Shown one piece after another: positions 10,858 to 20,059 of a DNA stretch of 64,000 nt. The translations under genes were made by a program, and so were the position numbers. The notes beneath the pieces are model-generated. The model searched no databases. It saw only the letters and a list, made by a program, of their open reading frames with translations, and was not told the DNA's origin. The DNA lies in the NCBI GenBank assembly GCA_010645155.1, contig CM021315.1:9480140-9544139 (forward strand), read 5' to 3'. The number at the start of each line of letters is the position of its first letter. Position 1 is the first letter of the stretch. Source of the stretch: Tigriopus japonicus. Taxonomy: Eukaryota > Arthropoda > Copepoda > Harpacticoida > Harpacticidae.

Positions 10858-12880
10858 ATGACTTTCTGGCAGGAAAATTACCACTTCATCAAGGATGTCT
10901 ATGACATGCGTCATCAGAAGATGCTTGAATGGATGGAGAATGTGGAGAAGGCCATTTCCAGGATCATGGCCGACAAAGTGTACACCTCTGCTGAGTTCAA
11001 GCGAGAGCGAGACAACTTTCATGTAAGCAGGAATTTCTCATTATTCGCTTAGCAAAAACAAGGAAGGCTGGGATCCAATAAATAACCCTCTACCTGTCCA
11101 TAGGCCTTGTGCAAAGATTTGTATCGCGAGGAGGTCAAGAAATGGCTGCAACAGATGCTCGAAATCCTGATGGCAGAAAGGGCTAAGGAAGAGAGGAAGG
11201 AACAGATTTCCAAATTGGATAGTCTGATTGAGAGGCACGAGAACTTGGTTCCCAATGTCAACCAAACGCAGATCAAGGTTGACTTGTATTGGAAGTGCTA
11301 TGCCTATGGCGACGAACTAGCCCCTCACATAGAGTTCTTAGACGGGATTATGCTCAGCTCAACGAGAGAGATCGCCCCCTCTTGCGTTGAGAATGTGGAG
11401 GAACTCATTGAGAGGCAGGAAAAGGCTCTCAATCAACTCGAGACCAAGCGAAATGTTGTGAAGGAGCTCATTGCCAAAGGCAAGGCTCTTTTGGAGAACC
11501 CAGAGTAAGCCAATGAATAGCCTTGCTGGTTGATAAAATTCCACGTGTTCGGCAATCACTATCCGTTCGTCTTTACAGCAAGCCCAAATTCTTGGATAAC
11601 CATGTCCAGAGAATTGAAGATGGCTGGGATTTGACCAAAGACAAGGCCACTGCTCGTCTCCAGTTCTTGCAAAAGACCAAGGACGCTTGGGTTGGCTATG
11701 CAGAGGGTTTGGAAGCCATTGCTGTTGAATTTGAAAAGGCCGACGAGGAAATGAAGAAGGTCAAGAAGCGATTCAACCTTCAATCTGCCATGGAAGACTT
11801 GGAGAAACGTCAACAGATCTTTGGCGATAACAAAACCACCATCGAGAACCTGTACAAGTCCATCCAAGATAACTACGAAATCATGACCATGACTTTGCCT
11901 GATGAGAAGAAGGACTTTGTCAAGAAGGAGGTTAAAGCTATCACTGACAAGCTCGAAATTGTCGGCAAGTTTGAGGACAAAGTCAAAAAGATCGAGGACT
12001 TTGTCAACAACCTCAATGAGTTCAACAATAGCCTCAAGGGTCTTGATGAATGGATGAACAACGCCGATGCTCAATTGAAGGACATCAAGGATGCCTCCGA
12101 TAAAATGACACCAGAAGATCGTGTCTCTTATACCATGGAGTTGCAAGAAGATATTGCTGCTAAAGTCAAGATTATCGAAGAGAACATTGCCAAGGAAGAA
12201 GCTCTCCTTCCTCAAGGTATATGTGAATTTATTATGACTCTTATTTTTTTTAGAATCATGCACATGTTTTGTCTTTCTACTCAGGTGACAAGGTTCCTCA
12301 AGATGCTCAAGACCACAAGAACGAGCTCAATAGGATCAAGGAGTTTGTCCTTGCACTCCAAAAGAAGGTGATCTCCGAGTGCGAGCAATATTCAGAGGAC
12401 GTCAAATACTGGGCCGAATACAAGACCGGAATCAAAGAATTCAAACCCTGGTTGGAGACTTATGAAAAGAAATCGCAAGAAGGCTTGCACAAGCCACAGA
12501 CCTTGGATGAGGCCAATGCCATGTACAAGGCAGTCAAAGAGTTTTCTGATTCTTGTCAGAAGGAGCTCAAAGTTCTGGAGGCCGCCACGGCTGCTTCCCT
12601 CAAGATGACCACTCATCACGAGGCTGATAGCGAAGTGGCCGAGCTCAAGGAGCGTTATGCCAAGGTCAAGGTCGTGGCCGATGAATGGATCAAGAAGGTG
12701 GAGACCTTGGTGAAGGAATGGCAACTCTTGGACTCCACCGTTAATGAGCTCAACTCTTGGGTGGCTGAAGACCGCAAGGACAGCAACGAACAACAATTCT
12801 CGCTGGAAAAGATGGAGTCCACTCTTGGCGAACTCAAAAATATCTTCAAGGAGAAGGAGAAACTCGTGGAGAACCTCTAA
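10858..12880 (+). CDS. Spectrin-repeat/coiled-coil protein, nesprin (Msp300)-like, copy 2
   Basis: Four exons (10858-11022, 11104-11504, 11579-12216, 12285-12880) of 165, 401, 638 and 596 nt, exactly the lengths in copy 1, in the same phases, giving 599 aa. In exon 1, 49 of 55 residues match copy 1, and the last exon is also highly alike, so this is a tandem duplication under protein constraint: differences are spread and there are no indels. Introns and most of the UTR have diverged. The protein is cytosolic, helical and free of membrane segments. A muscle or cytoskeletal scaffold role follows from family resemblance only. The 3' UTR carries the second copy of the structured element, and the gene converges on copy 3. 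Confidence 0.85.
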
Positions 12881-13154
12881 GTCAATGGCTTTTCATTTGG
12901 ACACCTTGGAACACCACTGGAGGACCCTGACTAATTGATATTGGATTGGTTAATATTTCTCATTATTTTCGACACGCACTCTGAAACTTTATACATTTAC
13001 CGCGACTGGACACAAACCTATAATTATACCATATTTCTATGACGACGAGTAGCTTTTCATGAAAGCAATCTTTCAAAGAAGCAGGTTTTACGGCGAGTGG
13101 CCCTGACCATTTTGCGCCAAGATGCCAAATCTTCTGGCTCTTGTCCAAGGTTTT

Positions 13155-13259
13155 CCCCGGGTGGGCTGCTGGGGCGCCAGATTGATTACAGCCCTTTTGA
13201 ATAAGAAAAAAAACAAGAAAAGGCCCCGAAAGGGCTCAGTCTGGAAATCAACTGATGAG
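13155..13259 (+). promoter_or_regulatory. Conserved structured 3' UTR element, copy 2
   Basis: It lies 274 bases after the stop. It repeats the GC-rich block with one change (GGGCTG for GGACTG) and the TCAACTGATGAGTC block. The helices are CCAGA (13177-13181) with TCTGG (13240-13244), and AGCCCTTTT (13190-13198) with GAAAGGGCT (13228-13236). Against copy 1 these are paired substitutions that keep the pairing. The loop between the helices is shorter and A-rich here. Confidence 0.6.
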
Positions 13260-13423
13260 TCGTAGAATCTTCTTTTTTACTTGATTGTTGGCATTCATTC
13301 CTTAATGCAAGTCAAATATCATTCATCTCGTTTCTTAATTGTACCCTAGGCTAAGATTACTCGCATCGTTAAGTCTTCTGTCACTGGAAAAAAACTATCA
13401 CTAACTACGCCATTTTGAAAGCA

Positions 13424-13429
13424 AATAAA
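13424..13429 (+). terminator. Poly(A) signal of copy 2
   Basis: AATAAA lies 544 bases after the stop codon, after the structured UTR element. The opposite-strand signal of copy 3 lies 50 bases further on, so the two transcripts end tail to tail in about 50 bases. Confidence 0.55.
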
Positions 13430-13478
13430 AACTAGAGCAACTTGTTTTGTGTATGCCTTGTTCAATACCCATAAAACG

Positions 13479-13484
13479 TTTATT
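13479..13484 (-). terminator. Poly(A) signal of copy 3
   Basis: The minus strand reads AATAAA 91 bases after the stop codon of the inverted paralogue. It converges on the + strand signal at 13424. Confidence 0.55.
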
Positions 13485-13574
13485 ATTGAATATGTAATTA
13501 TTTGTCCGATGCGATTCATCGTAGCAGAAAGAGAGATATCAAATACGAGTCCTAGTCATACTAAGCCTTAAATC

Positions 13575-15790
13575 CTAAGATGCAACCTCAACCTCAGCCG
13601 CTGGCAAAGCCTCAACCGAGTCCAAGCCCTCCTCCACAGGCTCAGCCTCGCTCTCCGAGGTCTTGGCTACATTTCCTTGAGCCGCGGCAATGGCGTCATT
13701 CTTGGACTTCTCTTCCACACCATAAGCTTCAAGTTCGTCCACTAGCTTTTGTTTCTCCAAGAAGATCACCTTGAGTTGGCTCAATTGACCTTCTAGCTTC
13801 TCAATGGGTATAGTTCCACAATTCTCTAGTTCAGCGCTGGTTGAGTCCTCAACCCAAGAGTTTAGTAAATCCACATTTCCCTCTAGCTTGTTCCAACATT
13901 CCACAAGAGTCATCATTCGGGCCACCCAATCTTTGGCCGTGTCATGAACGGAATTCCATCGAACCTGAATGAAATCATGGGTTTGTAAACAATAACGACA
14001 GGCTCTTCATTTTGATGTACCACATTACCTTGAAGGCACTAACTCTTTCATCAGCCTCGGCATGAATAGTCATTAATTGGGCCGATTGGGCTGCTTCATC
14101 GAGGATCTTCAATTTAGTTTCACATTCCTCTTGGAAGCTCTAAAATAGATCAAAATTAGCTCAATATAATTGAATACTTTTAGAAATTTTACTCTGGTCA
14201 CCTTGGCCTCCTCTAAAACTCGGCAAGCCCCCTCAAGGTTCTCAGGTTTGGTAAGGCCTTTCATTTTCTTGGCCTCTGCTGCCTTCATCCACGGTTCAAA
14301 TTCCTTAACACCTGTTTGAAATTCTGCCCAGTACTTGATGTCTTGTGAGAACTTGGTGCATTCCTGCTTCACTTCCTCGGTCAAGGCATCAATCGTTTTA
14401 CGGGCTGAAGTCAACCGATCGAGGAAGAATTTGGCATCCTCGGTCACCTTTTCGTCACTCTTGGGGAAAATATTTTCTTTCTCTTCCTCTTGCTTTTTCA
14501 AGAATTCGGACTTTTCCAGAATGTCCTCTTGCAATTCCATCGCTTTGGTCACCCTGTCCTCTGGTGAAAAGCTGCTGTCGTGCGAAGGTTTGATTATATC
14601 GTCCATTTTGCCACGTGTTTCGGTTAACCAGCTCTCCATGTCAGTCACGCATTCATCAAACTCGAAGAGACGTCGATTGAAGTCATCAATCATCTCAAGC
14701 TTATTTTGAGTCTTCACAAGCACCTCCATTCGGTTTTCGAGTTCTTTAACTTGCTTGGCCATGTCGTCCTTTTTGTCCAAGGGTAGCATTTTTTGAATGC
14801 ATTCGTTGCAACTGAACACTGTTGTGTACAACTTGTCGATGGCTTCCCTGTTGCTGTCTGCCAAGGCTTTTCTCCGTCTAAAATCTGCTGGGCCGGTCTT
14901 GAGGTCAAACACTTTCTTGATGGAAGCAAACTCCTTATCAGCAGCATCGAGCATCTTGTGGCACTCGACCTTTTGTTGCTCAAAAGCCTCCCAGGAGTTG
15001 AAATTGTCTGTAAAGAAGCAAGGGATCAAAATGGTAGTGATGCCATTAAATTTTCGCTAATCCAATACCTGAAAGAGCCTTCTTTCGAGCTTGAGCCTTT
15101 TCCATAGTGTCTTCCCATCCCTCCTTGAGCTTTTGGAGATGACCTTCAAGGAACTTGGGACAATTGGGATCAGCCATGAGCAGATTGCCTTTGGCAATGA
15201 AATCTTGAGCCATTCGTCGCTTGTTCTCGAGGGAATTGATCACCTTTTCTTGCTTTTCCATGTGTTCTTCAGTTTGCTCTTGGTTGGCGGCTAGAACTTC
15301 CTTCACTGAACGATTTTTCAAGTCTTCAATGAACTCAAAAATTGGAATCAAATCATCCCCATAAGAATAGCATTTCCAATAACATTCGGTCTTAACAAGT
15401 GTCTCCTGAATCCTTGGAATGAGAGTCTTGTGGCGTTCGATAACCATTTCCAACTTCTTTTGCTCTTCTTTTCTCTCCTCTCCTGCGCGTTCTTTCATGA
15501 GGGTCTCTAAGGTCTCAGCCAACCATTTCCGGGTTTCTGCTCTCTCGAGATTTTTGCACAAAGACTAACGGCAAGAATCACTTTAGTTTAAAGATTTACA
15601 ATTTCAATTTTAGAAGGTAGCTTACGTGGAAGTTATCCTTTTCGCGCTTGTACTCAGAAGAAGTGTAGACCTTGTTGGCACAAACCTTCTGGATGGCCAT
15701 TTCCACGTTGTCCATCCACTCAACCATCTTCTGCCATCTTGTGTCGTACACCTCCTTTATGAAGGAGTAGTTCTCTTGCCAAAACGTCAT
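13575..15790 (-). CDS. Spectrin-repeat/coiled-coil protein, nesprin (Msp300)-like, copy 3 (inverted, divergent)
   Basis: Five exons read leftward (15790-15626, 15564-15069, 15007-14202, 14139-14029, 13964-13575) close in frame to 1968 nt and 655 aa. The start MTFWQENYSFIKEVY aligns with copies 1 and 2 (40 of 55 residues in exon 1 match copy 2). Exon 1 ends at the same codon as in the others, but all later introns sit at different sites. The C terminus is extended by an acidic, alanine-rich tail of about 40 residues that lacks the FSLEKMESTLGELKNIF block. Key aligned anchors are LVKTECYWKCYSYGDD, SPEDRV, DIKYWAEFQTGVKEFEPW and LLNSWVED. It is an older duplicate with probably changed binding. 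An in-frame ATG four codons upstream (15802) is possible. Confidence 0.82.
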
Positions 15791-16284
15791 GGTGATGGCC
15801 AAGGGGGTTTGCTTTGAGCCGCACTTCGGTCTAGATTGACCGTCCTTGGTTGTGAGTGATTTGCGACTGATAAGAAATCAGTGCTTCCCTTGGGCTGTCC
15901 TTGCCAAATAAGCTCAACCAGGTAACATTATGGTTACAAGAAAAAATCCTTTTTCTCATAAAACCTACATTATTCGTTTTTACTATTGGCCCCTGAGACT
16001 TCAAAAGTTTTTATAATTAAAATTGTTCACCATAACACGGAACGAAAGCCATTCTATGACCTGAAGGAGTTGATTGTTCCAATACCTCAAATTCACTCGA
16101 CTTGGGCCTTAGGTGAGATTTTGCTAAAGTCAGCACTTTTTTCGACTAGTCGCTTGTAGTGTAGGTCAAAGAACATGAGGCAACTTGTGCTGAATGAGAA
16201 GAAACTCAATCTATTTCCACTTTTGACGAATTTCCAAGAAAAATATCCTGAACAATAAGCTCAACAACTCCGAAAGACATCCTT
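15791..16284. other. Intergenic region, promoter side of copy 3 and 3' side of the LRR/CBM14 gene
   Basis: AT-rich, with no repeat or further gene seen. The transcripts on both sides read leftward, so this holds the 5' flank of one and the 3' flank of the other only. Confidence 0.4.
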
Positions 16285-18270
16285 TTAGATTTCCTGACAT
16301 CCGGGAACTTGATCCTCCCAATTGCATCCGGGAATCTCTGGATCGTATCCCAAACCAGGTTGGCAACAATCATGGCCAGAAACTTCATCCAAAGAGTTAC
16401 AATGGTAGAAACAATGGCAATCCTCTTCATCTGGAACGGTGTCGGATAAATCACCACTAGCTCCATGACCCTCACAAGGATTCTCACTTGGACCTGGCAT
16501 CTCAGTAACTGAACAAAGAGAGTTATGTTAGGAAAAACTTTGACTCCTCTTGACCACCCAATATCTTACTAGGACAATCTTCCATCTCGTCAATAAAGTC
16601 ATTGTCATCCGATTCCAAAACAGGTCCAGTACCCTCACATACAACATTATCATCTCCAATCAAGCGAATATACTCTTCTCTTCCAAATCTAAAGGCATCG
16701 TTGTAAAGCCAAGAAATGGAACAATTGGAACAATCTTGAACTTGAGTTTTCCCATTTTTAGGAATGATGAACTCTGCAAAAGCAACGAGAAATAAACAAT
16801 GTCGGGCGGTAAATACTTCGTAAAAATGAATAAGTGAATAAGAGTCAAACCTTGAGAATATCTGTCAAAATGACTCTTCAACAATAGTCTGAAGGCTCCT
16901 TCGGGAAAATCCATAAACTGTCCCTCTAAAAAGCCCCACAACTCTCCGCCACTCACGTCGCCAAAAGCGTCATCCTCGATAATAGGTTGTCCATCAGGAA
17001 GTGTGTTGAAGTACAGATGAGGCATTTGAGTGGTTGTGATGCGGAAGGCTTTGCTTTTCAGAACAAGGTCTTTGTTCATATCGTTCATCGTCAAAGACGC
17101 CAAATGTGTGGCTTTACTGAAGGAATTCGCCGGGATTTCTGTGATCCCATTATTATTGGAGAAGTCGATATAGTCTATGGCTCCTTGCCAAGGAATGTCT
17201 GAGGATAAAGCCTTGATGCCGGAACCGGTTATAGCAAAGGTGTGAAGTTTAGACATCGTCGAAACCAAAGACCAATCGAACGACCTAATTAAAAGCTGGA
17301 TTAGGACGGCCTTACTTAGTAATTGGCTATTACTACTAGAGGGAGGAAAACTTGGAAAATTGTAAAAAAAGTGTTTATGTCAGAAATTTGCCAAAAAAGT
17401 TCTTTTTCAGCTAAAGTTATTTATACTAACACGAAATGTATTGCTCACTATATAAATACACCATTGGGAGTGTTGGAGCTCACCTTACCAATAAACCAAG
17501 ACCAATAAAAATGCCCAAAAAGCGCTTTTCTTCTTAACTTATCACTTACTAGGTTAAAACTATCTTGTCCGTTGTTTCTTTAGTCGTCAATTCTTTTTGT
17601 TCTTAATTTCTAGATCTTTTTTTTGTTCTTGTTCTTTCAAATAGAAAAAGCTTGACGACCTTTTTTACGTCAGATCTAATCCCAAAATGGGTAAAAACCA
17701 AAGTAAGTTTAGTTCTACTTAAAATTTCTGAAAAAATGCTCAAAAAAGACGCAAAACCCTCAAAAAAAGTTTTTTCGGGCCAATACGACCAAAAAAAGTT
17801 TTTCAAAAATATAAAGTAAAAACTTTTTAATCCTCGCTCTGGTTAAAACGTACGTTTAAACACTGACTCACTCAAGTTTGGGCGCATTAGAAATGTCAAG
17901 CATGCGAATAGCATCCGTTTGGGAGCCAAGGAAAGCACTGTCTATGGAACTGAGTTCCAAGTTATCTCGAAAAACGATCTCTTCGGCTAGAGCCCCACCC
18001 AAGGCGTTGGCAGGTATTGTGGTTAATGAACTGGTCACTATTTCGATGGTCTCGTAGGTACCATCAAAACCGCTCAAGGGAAGGTCTCCATCCACCAGGT
18101 TGGTGCATACCAATAGTTTCGAAGATGCAGTGGTTCCATCCTAATGGGAAACATTGCTTTGTAAAACGTTTGAAGAACTATTGAATCAACTTTCTTACTT
18201 GAATGGTGCAATCAGCATTGGTTCCACGCAGGAAAGCAAAAAGTGCAATAAGAATGGGTGCTTTGTTCAT
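16285..18270 (-). CDS. Secreted LRR-like protein with C-terminal CBM14 domain, copy 2
   Basis: Five exons read leftward (18270-18199, 18140-17872, 17284-16851, 16773-16570, 16508-16285) give 1203 nt and 400 aa. It starts with a signal peptide (MNKAPILIALFAFLRGTNA). Residues about 40-250 show LRR-like spacing of L, I and N (ITEIPANSFSKATHL, DDAFGDVSGGELW). Next comes a cysteine segment with SISWLYNDA and VVCEGTGPV that resembles proteins labelled Oplophorus-luciferin 2-monooxygenase non-catalytic subunit-like. The last exon (residues 327-400) is a chitin-binding type-2/CBM14 module with CHCFYHC, CCQPG and YDP motifs. No luciferase catalytic part is present, and a light-emission role should not be assumed. 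Likely an extracellular or cuticle/gut-matrix protein. It is the downstream tandem copy; intron 2 is enlarged to 587 bp by a transposon relic. Confidence 0.78.
17337..17841. mobile_element. Decayed hAT-type MITE inside an intron
   Basis: The ends read TAGAGGGAGGA on the left and TCCTCGCTCTG on the right. They match, with changes, the terminal repeats of the intact element at 43353-43517 (TAGAGCGAGGATAAAAAAG). Flanks attactac and gttaaaac match at 5 of 8 bases. The matching intron in the neighbouring paralogue is only 65 bp, which supports an insertion here. Confidence 0.45.
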
Positions 18271-18396
18271 GGCCCTATCTTTATCTTCGACTGATTCATC
18301 TTCACCTTGACACGTTTAAGGCTTTAGTGTTCAAGATGATCCTTTATCAGTAGATCATGACGCTTTCGAGGATTAGGGCCTTCTAAGAACTATTAT

Positions 18397-18405
18397 GTTT
18401 TTATG
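18397..18405 (-). promoter_or_regulatory. TATA-like box of the copy 2 LRR/CBM14 gene
   Basis: The minus strand reads CATAAAAAC 127 bases before the start codon. The sibling gene has TATAAAAAC 103 bases before its start, with a similar ATGTA just upstream. Confidence 0.35.
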
Positions 18406-18561
18406 TACATGGTATCATGCTTTAATAAACGTGTGATAATGAGACATGTTACATAATAATTGCTTGCTCAAGGAAGAGCCTCGGAAAAGTGATGAGATCT
18501 TTGAAGGCTGTTTTGACTTTGGCTTTGAAGGACGGAATGCAGCCTTGCTTGAGTAAGTTAT

Positions 18562-19940
18562 TCAACGTTGTAAATCGCAACTTGGCACATTTTCAGGATG
18601 ATTACAAGTCAAAAGGCTGGGATCAAAAACGAGGTTCCCAGGGCAACAAGTCTCTCCCATGTTTTGTCCAAGATGATTGCAATTGAAGTAACAAGAACAA
18701 TCGGCAGGATTGGGAACCAACGTATCGGAACCATCACAAGGGTTCTGCTCTGGATAAGGCAACTCAGTATCTACAATAGTACATAAAAGGTACATTCAAT
18801 CATGACTCATCATTCATCGCCGAAAAGTACATTTGAAATTGAACTTACGAGGGCAAGAGTCCATCGTTTTCAGGAAGGCCTCATCTTTGGTTTCCAAAAC
18901 TGGTCCAATACCTTCACAAATCACGTTGTTTGCTCCAATCAAACTAATATACTGACTCAATCCATATTTGTGAGCATCTTTGTACAACCAAGCAATGCTA
19001 CAGTCGCAGTTTTTCACTTTCGTTTGACCACTGGAACTGGAAAGGAATTCTGATCGGCCTTGATCGAAAAGGTCTTTCAAAGTGAGACGAAACGCGCTCT
19101 CCGGGAAATCGGGAAATCGAGCGTCAAGTTTGCCCCATGATTCCCCCTTTTGAAGGAATCCGAAAATGTCTTTTTCCAAGACCATTTCGCTCTCGTTGAG
19201 TTCATCGGAAGAAGTGAACGAAAGGAAAGGTTCCTCTGCAGAACTGGTGTAAAGGCCATCGTTTTGAATGAGAAGGGCAGGGTTAAGGTTCCTCAAGTTC
19301 AGGGATTTGAGGTGTTTAGCCTTTTGAAATGCGAATCCTGGGATGACAGAAATATTGGGGTTATCCGTGAGATCGATTTCGGCTATCGATGCTGGCCAAG
19401 GGATGTAGCTTGTCAAGGCTGGAACCGCAGAGCTGATCAAGTAGAATTTCTCCAACCCAACTAGAGTTGCCAAATTGTTCCACGGGAATGATCTGAAAGT
19501 GGAAGCATTTAATGTAATGATCCGCTTCAATAACAGAGATTTTTCAAGTGATCTTACTTCAAGTTGTTGTTGTTGATAATCAGAATTTCTCTGACTACCA
19601 CGGAGTCTGATCCAAAGAAGTTGGCCTCAATTTCTTCCAATGCGGGATTGTCTGAGATCTCAAAGATGTTTGCTTTGGCGGATCCAAAAGCCTTGGCAGG
19701 AATTTTGGTGACCTTGGAGTTCCTAACGCTAATCACCTTGAATTTTTGGCTAAAGTCCAATGGAAAATCATCATCTGTGAGTTCAGTGCAATCCAAAACG
19801 TCCAACTGCAAATGTAAGTCAATTAATAATTGTGATTTTCAGTTATGCTCATTGATCCTACATACCTGAACTTCGCAAGCGGAAAAGGCCACATCAAAGG
19901 CAATGGCAGCTAGAAAAAGGCTGATGACAAAGACTTTCAT
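18562..19940 (-). CDS. Secreted LRR-like protein with C-terminal CBM14 domain, copy 1
   Basis: Four exons read leftward (19940-19866, 19805-19558, 19492-18849, 18770-18562) give 1176 nt and 391 aa. There is a signal peptide (MKVFVISLFLAAIAFDVAFS). An LRR-like region follows (IPAKAFGSAKANIFEISDNP, ALTSYIPWPASIAEIDLTDN), then the CDCSIAWLYKDAHKYG and NVICEGIGPVLE segment typical of the Oplophorus-luciferin 2-monooxygenase non-catalytic subunit-like group. Residues 323-391 form a CBM14 module with eight cysteines: 334, 347, 349, 353, 364, 365, 378 and 387 (CSCYFNC, CCPG, FDP). Intron positions and phases match the sibling gene, which has one extra intron. The role is probably binding chitin-bearing surfaces outside the cell; the ligand of the LRR part is unknown. 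Confidence 0.8.
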
Positions 19941-20042
19941 TTTCAGAATCCCCACAGATGGGTTGGTAATTGCTTCTTAATGGAGATGTTTAGAACTCAA
20001 AAACTCGTGCTTGATTGATGACTAAGTGCGTAAATTCAATTG

Positions 20043-20050
20043 TTTTTATA
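20043..20050 (-). promoter_or_regulatory. TATA box of the copy 1 LRR/CBM14 gene
   Basis: The minus strand reads TATAAAAA, with a plausible start of transcription about 30 bases on (TTAGTCATC) and the start codon another 80 bases further. This is a good match to a core promoter. Confidence 0.55.
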
Positions 20051-20059
20051 CATGTGCTA

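Noticed and set aside
17552..17848. Direct repeat GGTTAAAA on both sides of 17560-17840 as a target duplication
   Set aside because: The left boundary has no terminal repeat. The end motifs at 17337 and 17841 fit a known family better.
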